From assembly GCF_002139915.1 (NCBI RefSeq), contig NZ_CP018788.1, positions 930,001-994,000 of the forward strand: 64,000 bases of DNA, given 5' to 3'. Under the pieces are notes generated by a model. That model was given only the letters and a program-made list of their open reading frames with translations, made no database searches and was not told where the DNA came from. Shown in pieces: positions 52,939-62,295 of this stretch (positions within the stretch are counted from its first letter, which is position 1; each line of letters opens with the position of its first letter). The DNA is from Campylobacter devanensis. GTDB lineage: Bacteria; Campylobacterota; Campylobacteria; Campylobacterales; Campylobacteraceae. The position numbers and the translations under genes were made by a program.

Positions 52939-55434
52939 GATGCAACTAAAATTGATCAGTTGCAAAGAGAAATTTTAAGACTAGAAAAAGAGTTAGAAGA
53001 TTATAAAGGTGCTAGATTAAAATATAAAAGATTGGCTACAAGATTGCAAAAAGAGTTAGAAGATTATAAAGGTGCTAGATTAAAATATAAAAGATTGGCT
53101 AGTAGTTGGGAATTTAAATATAATAAGTTAAATAATAGTACTCTAATAAAAATTTCTAGATTATTAAAAAAACCATTTAATAATAAATTATTTAAAAAAA
53201 GATCAAAACATATAAAATTAGAATTATCAAAAAAAGACAATATACCATCCATAAAACTAGATTACGACAATGTTGCTTTTGAAAAATTACAAAATTTTGG
53301 TAATAAAGACAAACCAGTAATACTTATCTATGGCGACATTAGTTTAAATGTAGTTGATGGCTCATCTATTTGGCTTAGTAATATATATAATTTGGCAATC
53401 AGTGCTTGTGATGTGATATTACTATCAAAGCAAAATATACAAAGCAATCTGATTACTTCAAATTTTATAAAAAATGATAATCAAAGTATAGTTTTAGAAC
53501 CAAAAGATTTTGGCGAAAGTGAATTTAACATAGAAAATGCTATAAAAGCTTTAGTGGCAATTGATTCATTTGTGCCTAATATTCAATTATTGGTTACTAG
53601 AGGCTTGGAGCTTAATGTAGCAATATGTTCAAATAATGTTTTTAAATATAGGTTGGTGCCTTATTTAACAGATTTTTATACCATCACGAACAAAGGTCTA
53701 GAATATAAAGATGATATAGAAAATAAACTTGATTTAATAGCCAAACAAGCTAAGATTTGGCTATTTCAAACGCCTAATATTCAAAATGAAGTTGAAAAAA
53801 TCTTAGGATATAAATTAAATTCTATAAATTTTGCTCCAGTGATTCCTAAAACAAAAAATTATCAAACTGTTAAAAATGATGTGATTACTATAGCTTATGG
53901 AGGTAAAATTCAGCCAGATTGGGGAATTTTGGAATTGATAAAAGAATGCAAAGAGCTAATATCTCTTGGTTATAAGCTAAAACTTGTTATAGTATCTAGT
54001 AAAATTTCTGCTAAAAGCGATATTGTAAATGATAAAAATTTTATTCAAAATATAAATAAGCTTTTATCTGAGCCTTTTGTTGAGTATATTGATAAAGCCA
54101 ATCAAGAAAAAACGCTAGAAATACTTAGCAAGGCTGATATTTTATATGGTTTTAGACCTAAGTATTTTGAAGAGCATACACTTGAGCTATCTACAAAAAT
54201 TTTAGAAGCAGTAGCTCTATATAAGCCTATAATATGTTACCCAAATGATATAAATATAGAGTTATTCGGCAAGGATTATAGATATTTTATACATGATATT
54301 TATGAATTGGTTAATATATTACAAATGGATAATTTTGATATAGATAAAAATATCTATGATTCTATTATTAAAAAATACTCTTTTGACTATAGAAAAGACT
54401 CTTTTAAACAATTTTTAATAGATAGTAAAGATAAAAGACTGCTATGTATGGCTGGGCATGATTTTAAATTTATTGATCATTTTTATTCCTATATGAAGGC
54501 AAGTGGATATAGAATAAATAAAGATGTATGGGAATGGGGTGAGTGTAAAAATGAGATGAGAAGTAAATATCATTTGCAAGTTAGTGACACTATATTTTGT
54601 GAATGGGGATTAGCAAATGCTGTATGGTATTCAAATAATAATAGCAATAATAAAAAAATTTATGTAAGAGTACATGCACAAGAAATTAGAGAAAAAGCTA
54701 GAAAATTCGGATTTAGAATAAATAGTAGCAATATTACAAATTTTATTTTTGTAAGTGCTAGAGTAAGAGATGAATATATAAAAATGTTCAACTTAGAAAA
54801 ATCAAAAACTAGCGTTATACCAAATTATGAGCTAAACGATGATTTTTTTATAAATAACAATAAAAAACTTGGTATAAATTTAGGTATGGTTGGCATTACG
54901 CCACAAAGTAAAAGATTGGATAGGGCAGTTGATTTAATTCAAAATTTATTAACCATATATCCTGATGCAAAATTATATATAAAAGGTCATAGACCAGAGC
55001 AGTATGAGTGGATGCACGCACCAGGACGCATAAAAGAGCTTGAATACTACAATCAACAATACCAAAGAATAAATGATAATGAAGCCCTGAAAAATGCTGT
55101 TATTTTTGATGGATTTGGCAATGATATGAGTAGATGGTATCAAAAGATAGATTTTATACTCTCTCCTAGTGATTTTGAAAGTTTTCATTATGCCTTGGCC
55201 GATGGTGTTGCTTCTGGATGTTTGCCTGTGGTATGGAACTGGGATGAGGCCAGTGTATTATATGATGGCTCTTGGATTGTAAATGATGATACTGAAGCGG
55301 TCGAAAAGATAAAATCATATTTAAATGCTGATAATATAGATGAGATAAGAAATAATAATAGAAAATTGATAATACAAAGATATGGATATCAAAAAGTGTT
55401 TAATCAAATAAGAAAGGCTATATATGAATCATAA
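52903..55434 (+). CDS. Two-domain GT4-type glycosyltransferase with coiled-coil N-terminus
   Basis: An 843-residue protein beginning with the repeat-encoded leader MNIDNRDVVNID. Next is a coiled coil (13-80) with two tandem 21-residue units (KELEDYKGARLKYKRLA). A first GT-B-like region spans about 120-490 (ITIAYGGKIQPDWGI, LEAVALYKPIICYPND), and a second about 500-840 (LCMAGHDFKF, VRVHAQEIREKA, FIFVSARVRDEYIKMF, VGITPQSKRLDRAVDL, SPSDFESFHYALADGVASG), the last being the EX7E-like donor site. Likely adds two sugars, or polymerises. First gene of the right cassette after wecC; it overlaps the lyase gene by 11 bases. Confidence 0.8.
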   Translation: MNIDNRDVVNIDDATKIDQLQREILRLEKELEDYKGARLKYKRLATRLQKELEDYKGARLKYKRLASSWEFKYNKLNNSTLIKISRLLKKPFNNKLFKKRSKHIKLELSKKDNIPSIKLDYDNVAFEKLQNFGNKDKPVILIYGDISLNVVDGSSIWLSNIYNLAISACDVILLSKQNIQSNLITSNFIKNDNQSIVLEPKDFGESEFNIENAIKALVAIDSFVPNIQLLVTRGLELNVAICSNNVFKYRLVPYLTDFYTITNKGLEYKDDIENKLDLIAKQAKIWLFQTPNIQNEVEKILGYKLNSINFAPVIPKTKNYQTVKNDVITIAYGGKIQPDWGILELIKECKELISLGYKLKLVIVSSKISAKSDIVNDKNFIQNINKLLSEPFVEYIDKANQEKTLEILSKADILYGFRPKYFEEHTLELSTKILEAVALYKPIICYPNDINIELFGKDYRYFIHDIYELVNILQMDNFDIDKNIYDSIIKKYSFDYRKDSFKQFLIDSKDKRLLCMAGHDFKFIDHFYSYMKASGYRINKDVWEWGECKNEMRSKYHLQVSDTIFCEWGLANAVWYSNNNSNNKKIYVRVHAQEIREKARKFGFRINSSNITNFIFVSARVRDEYIKMFNLEKSKTSVIPNYELNDDFFINNNKKLGINLGMVGITPQSKRLDRAVDLIQNLLTIYPDAKLYIKGHRPEQYEWMHAPGRIKELEYYNQQYQRINDNEALKNAVIFDGFGNDMSRWYQKIDFILSPSDFESFHYALADGVASGCLPVVWNWDEASVLYDGSWIVNDDTEAVEKIKSYLNADNIDEIRNNNRKLIIQRYGYQKVFNQIRKAIYES
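52985..53101 (+). repeat. 63-bp tandem repeat, about 1.9 copies
   Basis: Units begin at 52985 and 53048 (AAAAAGAGTTAGAAG) and are identical for more than 50 bases. Copy number changes would lengthen or shorten the coiled coil by 21 residues without changing frame. Confidence 0.85.
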
Positions 55435-57373
55435 TATATTAAGAATTTTTTATCCAGAAATTTTTAGCAATTTAAAAAAAAGTAGCCTTAAAGATAATTT
55501 AGATAAATTAAAAAATAATATCCTAAAAGGTGATAAAAGGCGAAATCTAGATGATCTAAAAATAATAAATGAGAGAGATTGGGAGCAAACAAATACATTA
55601 CCAGACTCAGCTGCTTGGCATTTTCATACATTAGGCAGGTCTTTATCATCAAATTTATATGAAAAGATCAGAAGCGATGAGAGCATAGATTTGGTTGTTG
55701 AGCATGTGAAAATGTGGATAAATTGGGATAAAAATAGCAAAATAAAACACGAACAAGTATACAGTGGTCATACTGTAGCATTAAGATTAGAGTTTTTATT
55801 GCTAGTATATATATTTAGACAAGATAGCCTAATACTAAAAACAATACAAGAGCATATTGATTTTTTAAAACAAAATTATGATGGCGATTGGAATCATGGA
55901 TTAGATCAAAGTATAGCACTTTTAAAAGCGGCATATTTTTTTAATTTATCTGCTATAAAAGAGCTCGCTATACAAAGAATATATTCAAATTTTAATCAAA
56001 CATTTGATGAAGAAGGGGTCTGCCAAGAACAAGCTATATCATATCATCATTATAATATATATAGATTTTGGCATGTAATGAAAATATTCAAATTTATAAA
56101 TGAAAATTATAAAATATTTGAGAATAAATTAAATTTAGCCAATAATTTTTTACTATGGGCGATACTTCCAAACGGGTATTATTGTAATTTAGGTGATACG
56201 ATATATGAAAAACCTAGTTTTGATGTTTTTACAAAAGAACAAAAAGCTTTAATTGAGCAAAATAGTAGTTTAATAAATGAGCTTTTTTATCCATCTGTTA
56301 ATGGTGGGGCTGTTTTTAAAGCTGGTTATATATTTATGAGATCTAATTGGGGGGGGGTAGTGAATAATTCTTCTCCTAGGCATTTATCAACTAGATTTGG
56401 TCCAGCTAGAATTATACATGGCCATAATGATCACATGAGTATAACATATTTTGATGGCAAACCTTTGATTGTGGATGGCGGTTTTAGTGGATATTCAGAT
56501 GATGCTTTTAGAAATTTTGTTAGATCTCCATTAGCCCATAATGTAGTATTTATTGAGAATCATCCAAAATTTAAATGGGATAGTGAAACATTTTTAAAAG
56601 AGTATAAAACTTACGAAAATAACGCATATTTTACATTGGAGGATACTCCCTATGATGGAGTAATAAGAAAAAGATCTGTGTTTAGCAATATAGATAATGC
56701 TACGCTCGTAATACAAGATACAATTATTTCAAATAGGGAATTTACTTATACTCAAAATTTTAATATAGATGATGATATTTTGCTAAATAATAATGGAGAT
56801 ATTGCACTAAATTGCGGATATATATTAAAAAATATAATTAATAAAAATGATAAATTAGAAATATCTAAAGTCAGAATGCAATATAATGGTGATAAAGTAA
56901 ATATATTAGGTGGATACGCTTGTAATGTTCCAAATAATAAAGAAATTTATAATGTTCGCACTTATAAAACTGGCAAAAAAGTTGATTTTTTATCTATTTT
57001 TTCTAAAAACAAGATAGATTTAATAGATAATAATTTAATTATATGTGATAATACTTTATTTGATATTGCTAATAAAGCACAATATAAAATTAACTCTTTA
57101 AATACAACTTCACAAACAATAACTAACAATAAAAATAAAAAATCTTTTATAGAAATTGACTTGCCTTTATGGCAGTATATATTACTATATATAGAGTGTC
57201 AAAATGATGGATATTTCTATATAAAACCGAGCGATAAGATAAAATATAGGTTTAATAAATACTACATCTTAAAGGATAAAAAACAATTAGAATTTGTATT
57301 ATTAGAAAATCAAAAAATAGATGTAAAAATAAATATTAACAATTTAGAATATTTAAAGTATAAGGAGAAATAA
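55424..57373 (+). CDS. Heparinase II/III-like polysaccharide lyase
   Basis: A 649-residue protein with an N-terminal alpha/alpha toroid (LPDSAAWHFHTLGRS, DGDWNHGLDQSIALLKAA, DEEGVCQEQAISYHHYNIYRFW, where Tyr and His may be catalytic) and a C-terminal beta-sandwich (HGHNDHMSITYFDGKPLIVDGG, NFVRSPLAHNVVFIE). This is the Heparinase II/III architecture acting on uronic-acid polymers. A uronic-acid lyase beside wecB-wecC, which make a uronic acid sugar, suggests it trims or remodels the glycan of this cassette. No signal peptide is obvious. Contains a G9 tract in frame. Overlaps its upstream neighbour by 11 bases. Confidence 0.8.
   Translation: MNHNILRIFYPEIFSNLKKSSLKDNLDKLKNNILKGDKRRNLDDLKIINERDWEQTNTLPDSAAWHFHTLGRSLSSNLYEKIRSDESIDLVVEHVKMWINWDKNSKIKHEQVYSGHTVALRLEFLLLVYIFRQDSLILKTIQEHIDFLKQNYDGDWNHGLDQSIALLKAAYFFNLSAIKELAIQRIYSNFNQTFDEEGVCQEQAISYHHYNIYRFWHVMKIFKFINENYKIFENKLNLANNFLLWAILPNGYYCNLGDTIYEKPSFDVFTKEQKALIEQNSSLINELFYPSVNGGAVFKAGYIFMRSNWGGVVNNSSPRHLSTRFGPARIIHGHNDHMSITYFDGKPLIVDGGFSGYSDDAFRNFVRSPLAHNVVFIENHPKFKWDSETFLKEYKTYENNAYFTLEDTPYDGVIRKRSVFSNIDNATLVIQDTIISNREFTYTQNFNIDDDILLNNNGDIALNCGYILKNIINKNDKLEISKVRMQYNGDKVNILGGYACNVPNNKEIYNVRTYKTGKKVDFLSIFSKNKIDLIDNNLIICDNTLFDIANKAQYKINSLNTTSQTITNNKNKKSFIEIDLPLWQYILLYIECQNDGYFYIKPSDKIKYRFNKYYILKDKKQLEFVLLENQKIDVKININNLEYLKYKEK
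56349..56357 (+). repeat. Homopolymer tract, G9, in the lyase gene
   Basis: Nine G encode part of SNWGGVVNN around residue 309. At nine units the frame is open (on); one more or fewer would truncate the protein before its beta-sandwich domain. Confidence 0.9.
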
Positions 57374-57374
57374 T

Positions 57375-59075
57375 ATGATAAAACCAGCTGTGGAACCAAA
57401 AGTGGTATTTCATGAGAGCGATTTAATCGATATAGCAAGTAATGGAATATGTACTCAAAGTAGTATAAGTATATATAGTCGTCAAAATGATGCAAGAAGA
57501 CCTATTTTACAAAATAATACGGATTTGAGAGACTTTTCTATACATACAGCCGCTGGGCCAAATCAATGGTGGATGATAGATTTACAAAAACCACAGAGTA
57601 TAGAATATATAAGAATAACTAATAGGGATAAATATAAAGAGCGGCAAAAAACATTAAAATTTGAGTTTTCTATAGACAAAGATAGTGAATTTATAGAGTT
57701 TGATAAAAGTCTTATTGATTGGAGTGACGACTTGCAATATATAACAATATATGTAGGTTACAAAATGGATATTAGATATATTCGCATTACGCAAACTGCC
57801 CAGTGGCCACTTTATTTTAAATATATAAATATTTATCAAAGAAAATTTCCATATCTTATAGTGGCTACCAGATTAGATGGTTTTGGCTCTCGCATTTTTG
57901 CCCTATTAAATGCGATGTATTTAGCTTTTAAATTAAAATCAAAATATGGGTTTACTTGGAATTCCTTTTCTAACTCATCAAAAACTATTGGCGAGCTAGA
58001 TGAAAAGTATATATTTACTCAAGATTATCTTAAAAAATATAGCTATACAGACTCAGTAGTTCATAGATCTTTTCCAAGATTTAGTTTTTATGGAAGTTTT
58101 CAAGAGCTTGAATATTATCCAACTGAAAGATATGGATTTTATATGCCAAATCATTATCCATTAAATAAGCATTTCATAGATTTTGATGATAATGAATATA
58201 GAGCTTGTCTAAATAAATCATTTTATAATATAGGTTTTAACGATAGTATAAAAAATGCTATTGATATAGCTAAAAAATTATCTGATGAATTTGGAGAATT
58301 TGAATGCATTCATATCCGCAATGGAGAATGTATAGACGAGCTTATAAATTTTATTTTAAGAAGCGATGCAAATGGCAGAATTTTCCCGTTGGAACTGGTA
58401 AATATCTTGTTAAATAAACTCAGTAACAATAAGACAATAGTTTTATTTAGTCCTGATAACTCCGCTGATCTTATATGTGATATTATAAAAAATAAAAATA
58501 TTATAAACTCGGCAAATTTATTTACTACTAAAACTACATATAAGCTAAATAGTATAGAGCATATTGCGTTTGATTTAGTTTTGATGAGTAAATCAGGCGT
58601 AATATATAGCAGAAAAGCATCTGTTTATTCTTTGTTAGCTTCATATATTGGTAATACCAAATTAGAGTATATAGATAATTTATTTGATGAAAATGAGATA
58701 ATTTCTTTAATAAAAACATCAAATATAGATTACAATGATAATAAATTTAAAATTGCCAAATTTGCATATTTAATATATATAATGATGCAAAATAATCATC
58801 CAGATTTGGAAATTACAGTACTTGATGGGTATAAGCAGACTGGTTTTGGTATATTTTTAGCCGAATATTTAAATTATTTATTAAAAAATAGTGATACCGA
58901 TAAAGCAAACTTTTTTATTAAACAGCTAAATAGTATAGATATTAACAATATGCTTAATTATCTTAACCCGCAAAATCAAAATCAAGCATTTATACAAGTT
59001 GGTGGATTAGAGTATATATCTGATATATCAAATAATTTAAAAATATTTTTTCAAGAAAATAAAATAGAATTTTAA
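57375..59075 (+). CDS. Discoidin-domain protein with fucosyltransferase-like domain
   Basis: A 566-residue protein. Residues about 15-150 look like a discoidin (F5/8 type C) carbohydrate-binding domain (WWMIDLQKPQSIEYIRITNR). From about 155, PYLIVATRLDGFGSRIFALLNAMYLAF and FECIHIRNGECIDELI recall the nucleotide-sugar site of GT11/NodZ-like fucosyltransferases (HxRxGD-like), followed by NKTIVLFSPD. The C-terminal 150 residues are helical. It starts one base after the lyase stop. Binding plus transfer on the same glycan is an inference. Confidence 0.6.
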   Translation: MIKPAVEPKVVFHESDLIDIASNGICTQSSISIYSRQNDARRPILQNNTDLRDFSIHTAAGPNQWWMIDLQKPQSIEYIRITNRDKYKERQKTLKFEFSIDKDSEFIEFDKSLIDWSDDLQYITIYVGYKMDIRYIRITQTAQWPLYFKYINIYQRKFPYLIVATRLDGFGSRIFALLNAMYLAFKLKSKYGFTWNSFSNSSKTIGELDEKYIFTQDYLKKYSYTDSVVHRSFPRFSFYGSFQELEYYPTERYGFYMPNHYPLNKHFIDFDDNEYRACLNKSFYNIGFNDSIKNAIDIAKKLSDEFGEFECIHIRNGECIDELINFILRSDANGRIFPLELVNILLNKLSNNKTIVLFSPDNSADLICDIIKNKNIINSANLFTTKTTYKLNSIEHIAFDLVLMSKSGVIYSRKASVYSLLASYIGNTKLEYIDNLFDENEIISLIKTSNIDYNDNKFKIAKFAYLIYIMMQNNHPDLEITVLDGYKQTGFGIFLAEYLNYLLKNSDTDKANFFIKQLNSIDINNMLNYLNPQNQNQAFIQVGGLEYISDISNNLKIFFQENKIEF

Positions 59076-59076
59076 T

Positions 59077-59881
59077 AACAATAAAAATATTGTTTTATTT
59101 TGTCCAGATTCTAAATCTATTAAATGCTATAAAAGGGTATTTAATAGATTTAGAATACATTAATGTGCATATTTCAAATGATATTCTTAAAGACACTTTT
59201 GGATATTTGGATAAAATGTCAATGACTATTGCCGATTTTGCTCTATTGTTGAAATCTTCAAATATTTATTGTGGAGACAGCTCTATATCTATACACCTAG
59301 CTACTTTGATTAATAACAATTGTAAAGCAGTTAATATATTAAAATATTTTAATATAGATGAAATTTATGAGTGTATAACAACTAGTCCATTGATACCAAA
59401 TATAACTCCTTTACAAAAAGCCGGTTCTTTATCATATATTTTTGCTAAGTCAAAAGAGCTAAATTTGGATATGAATAAACAGATAGATATATCAACTAAA
59501 GCTTCATTTCATGATTCTGAAAATTTCGCATATCCGATTATGATAGTCATAGTTTTGTTAAGATTTAATTGTTTTAAAGAGGCAAATGATCTTTTAAAGA
59601 GATACATCGATGACTCATATGAGCAAATTATAAATATTGCCTTTGTTAAATATCCTGCAGAAACAAGGGCTAGTTTGGCAAGAACACCATTAGAATACAT
59701 TGAACTATTTAATATATTAGGTGTTTCTGATATAAAATCATATGAATATTTATCCTTTTTATATGCTCATTTTCTAAAATATCAAAAAGATTTTGAAAAT
59801 GCTAAAAATATTTGTAAAAATATTGATGCTTCAAGGATAGATAAAAATATATTTAATGATTTTTTATCTAGTTTATCTTAA
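59077..59881 (+). pseudogene. Degenerate partial copy of the preceding gene
   Basis: Directly after the 566-residue gene, a frame encodes NNKNIVLFCPDSKSIKCYK, clearly like the NNKTIVLFSPD of that gene (residues about 350-360), and stops at 59161. Another frame then carries on with FALLLKSSNIYCGDSSISIH and a helical tail to 59881, paralleling FDLVLMSKSGVIYSRKASVY. The N-terminal binding domain is absent. So this is a 5'-truncated, frameshifted paralogue, likely from a duplication. The frame from TTG 59090 (263 codons) is not a credible independent gene. Confidence 0.7.
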
Positions 59882-59912
59882 ATTTATTGGTTTGTATAAA
59901 TTTAAACCCTTA

Positions 59913-59953
59913 TTTATATATTCAAGCAGTGTAATACTGCTTGAATATATAAA
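59913..59953. terminator. Strong hairpin ending the right cassette
   Basis: An 18-bp perfect stem (59913-59930 with 59936-59953) with a five-base loop and TTT/AAA ends lies 32 bases after the last frame of the cassette. It could serve as a terminator on either strand, separating the cassette from the convergent oxygenase gene. Confidence 0.8.
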
Positions 59954-60050
59954 GTATATGGCAAGTGTCAATTAATACTATAAATAAACTTTATATATAA
60001 TAAACTTCAAAGTATAACTGTAAATATATAGCTACACTTTGAATTCAAAT

Positions 60051-61040
60051 TTAAAAACTAAATCTCTCAATTAGATCGCTATGATACTTTTTAGCTACAT
60101 CTGGATGAGATCTAATCATTCTTTTAAAATAATTTTCTGCAACATTTCTAAGAAGTGGATTTTTAGGGTCTGTATCTACTCCGGTACTCTCTTTTTTAAG
60201 GTGCTCTGGCAGTTCTAAAATCGGTATATCCTTATCAAGCTGCACACCTAAAAAATATGCAATAGAAAATCTCTCATTAGGGGTTAAATTTACCCTATGG
60301 ATTGTTGCTTTTAGATAGCCATTTGTAGCAAGCTCCAAAAACTCACCGATATTTACCACCACAGAGCCTTCCATTGGCGGCACATCAATCCACTCGCCAT
60401 TTAATAACCCTTGCAATCCCGACTCTTTATCTTGTAAAACAAATGTTATTAAACCGCCATCTTTATGCGATCCAACACCTTGAGTGTTGCCATCAAATAC
60501 TGGCGGATAGCGTAATAATTTAGCATGAGCGTAGGAATTCTCTCCATAAAGTTTATCAAAAGAGTCTTGTGGCAACTCAAGAGCTATAGCAAATCCTTTT
60601 AGAAGTTTTAAAGTCGCTGTGCTTGTTTGTTCAAACCACTCATTAAAAACAGTTTTAAGCTCTGGAATCTCTTTAGGAAATAAATTTGGGCCTTGAATTC
60701 TCATCCAAATAGGCGAGTTTATATCCCAATTTAAAGCCTCTTTATCGCTTCCAGCATCTATTTGTTCTCTATAATCCATTCCGCCATCTGTATATTCACC
60801 ACCCTCTTTTGAATAACCACGAAATTGTGGCGATTTAAGCATCGAAATTTGCTCTTTTTGTTCTAAACTTAGAGCAAAAAACTCCTTGCTAAGCCTTTGA
60901 AGCTCTTTGCAAAGATCTAAATCGATACCATGATTTATCAAATAACAAGTCCCAAAAGTAGTAAATGCTCCCTTTAAATCTGCTATAAATTTTTCTTGAT
61001 TACTATCTAACTCACTTAGGTCAAGTACTGGTATATTCAT
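60051..61040 (-). CDS. Isopenicillin-N-synthase-like Fe(II)/2-oxoglutarate oxygenase
   Basis: A 329-residue non-haem iron oxygenase. N-terminal IPVLDLSELD and CYLINHGIDLDLCKEL belong to the DIOX_N domain; the iron site is HxD in GVGSHKDGGLITF plus the distal His in ATIHRVNLTPNERFSIAYF, whose RxS binds 2-oxoglutarate. Bacterial members act on varied small molecules; substrate unknown. Single-gene unit, own upstream region shared divergently with the chemoreceptor. Not part of the glycan cassettes. Confidence 0.85.
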   Translation of the reverse strand: MNIPVLDLSELDSNQEKFIADLKGAFTTFGTCYLINHGIDLDLCKELQRLSKEFFALSLEQKEQISMLKSPQFRGYSKEGGEYTDGGMDYREQIDAGSDKEALNWDINSPIWMRIQGPNLFPKEIPELKTVFNEWFEQTSTATLKLLKGFAIALELPQDSFDKLYGENSYAHAKLLRYPPVFDGNTQGVGSHKDGGLITFVLQDKESGLQGLLNGEWIDVPPMEGSVVVNIGEFLELATNGYLKATIHRVNLTPNERFSIAYFLGVQLDKDIPILELPEHLKKESTGVDTDPKNPLLRNVAENYFKRMIRSHPDVAKKYHSDLIERFSF

Positions 61041-61170
61041 ACTTTTCTCCTTAGTTTAAATTTAAAATTCTCATTTTATCATATCTTTTATAATAAAATA
61101 GAATATATTAACCAAATTTATGTAAAATTAATTCATAATTTATTAAGAAAAAATATAAAAAGGATAAAAA

Positions 61171-62290
61171 ATGTTCAAATTCTTCACTAAAAAAGCGCTA
61201 CTACCCCCCCATATCTTTAAACGATGAGCTTGAGCGACTACGAATACAAAACCAAGAACTCCTAAAAACCAATAAAGAACTAAAAGAACAGATAAAAGCA
61301 CTCCAAGAAAACCCAAAATCTAACTACTATGAAGCATTTCATAATATTACAATGAGTATGACAAATAGCTGTGTATCAAATTTAAATCTACTCCAAAGTG
61401 AATTTAGTGACTCTATTACACTGCTAAATGATACTCAAGAACTATCAACTAAAAATCAAAAAAATACTATAAAAATTCAAGATATGCTTCTAGATGAGTT
61501 AAGCCATATGGAGGATAGATTGCAAGATTTTCATGAGACAGTAAAGCAAGTACAAAAAGATTTTGTATCTATCTCTGGTGTAATTTCGCTAATCATTGAT
61601 ATATCTGATCAGACAAATTTACTAGCCTTAAATGCTGCTATAGAAGCAGCACGTGCTGGAGAACATGGTAGAGGCTTTGCCGTAGTAGCTGATGAGGTTA
61701 GAAACTTAGCTGAGAGAACTCAAAAGGCTACAAAAGAGATTGAGATGAATATGGCAATAGTTCAACAAAATTTTGCTAAAATGCAATCTGCTACTGATGA
61801 TGTAGTCGAGCATATGCGCTCTTTAGCTAGTCGTAATGAGACAATGAATGATGTTCATGAACTATCAAATACGATTAATTTCAACTCTCAAAAGGCGCTT
61901 TCTACTATATTTATCAGCCTTGTTAAATTAGATCACCTATTATTTAAAGTTAAAGGTTATAAGGCGATTTTTGATGAAAACTTAAATGAAAAATTTGCCG
62001 ATTGCCATAGTTGTCGTCTTGGCAAATGGTATGAAACAGGACGCGGCAAAGAGCTATTTAGCAAATATCAACACTATGCTAAATTAGAACCAGTTCATAA
62101 AGATGTTCATGAAAATATCGCCAACGCACACAAAATAATGGTAGAACACGGCAAGACAAATGGGTGTTTAGATAAAATTTATAAACAACTAAATGCGGCT
62201 GAGAGTGCAAGCAAATCTGTTATAGATATTTTAAATACTCTATTAAATGAGAGAATTATGGAGTTAAAAGTTAAATTTAATAAAAAATAA
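61171..62290 (+). pseudogene. CZB-type soluble chemoreceptor, phase-variable and currently off
   Basis: From ATG 61171 (AAAAAGGAT ribosome site) the frame reads [18 protein letters not shown] and stops at 61227, because of a C7 tract (61204-61210). With 6 or 9 C it would continue [18 protein letters not shown] and join the open frame to 62290, giving about 372 residues. That frame has a coiled-coil start, a methyl-accepting signalling hairpin ([40 protein letters not shown]) and a zinc-binding CZB domain ([32 protein letters not shown]). No membrane segments: a cytoplasmic receptor. A shortened product might start at ATG 61352, which keeps the signalling and CZB parts. Confidence 0.85.
61204..61210 (+). 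repeat. Homopolymer tract, C7, switching the chemoreceptor
   Basis: Seven C after codon 11. Six or nine would restore full frame; seven places translation in a frame with a stop six codons on. Campylobacter and Helicobacter tracts of this size are moderately slippery. Confidence 0.8.
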
Positions 62291-62295
62291 CTATA

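Noticed and set aside
59090-59881. 263-codon frame as an independent gene
   Set aside because: Its beginning is out of frame with homologous codons (NNKNIVLFCPD) and it matches the interior of the preceding gene, so it is a remnant.
42655-59881. Transposase, integrase or site-specific invertase that could drive the inversion
   Set aside because: I looked for such genes and terminal repeats in and around the locus and found none; homologous recombination is the simpler explanation.
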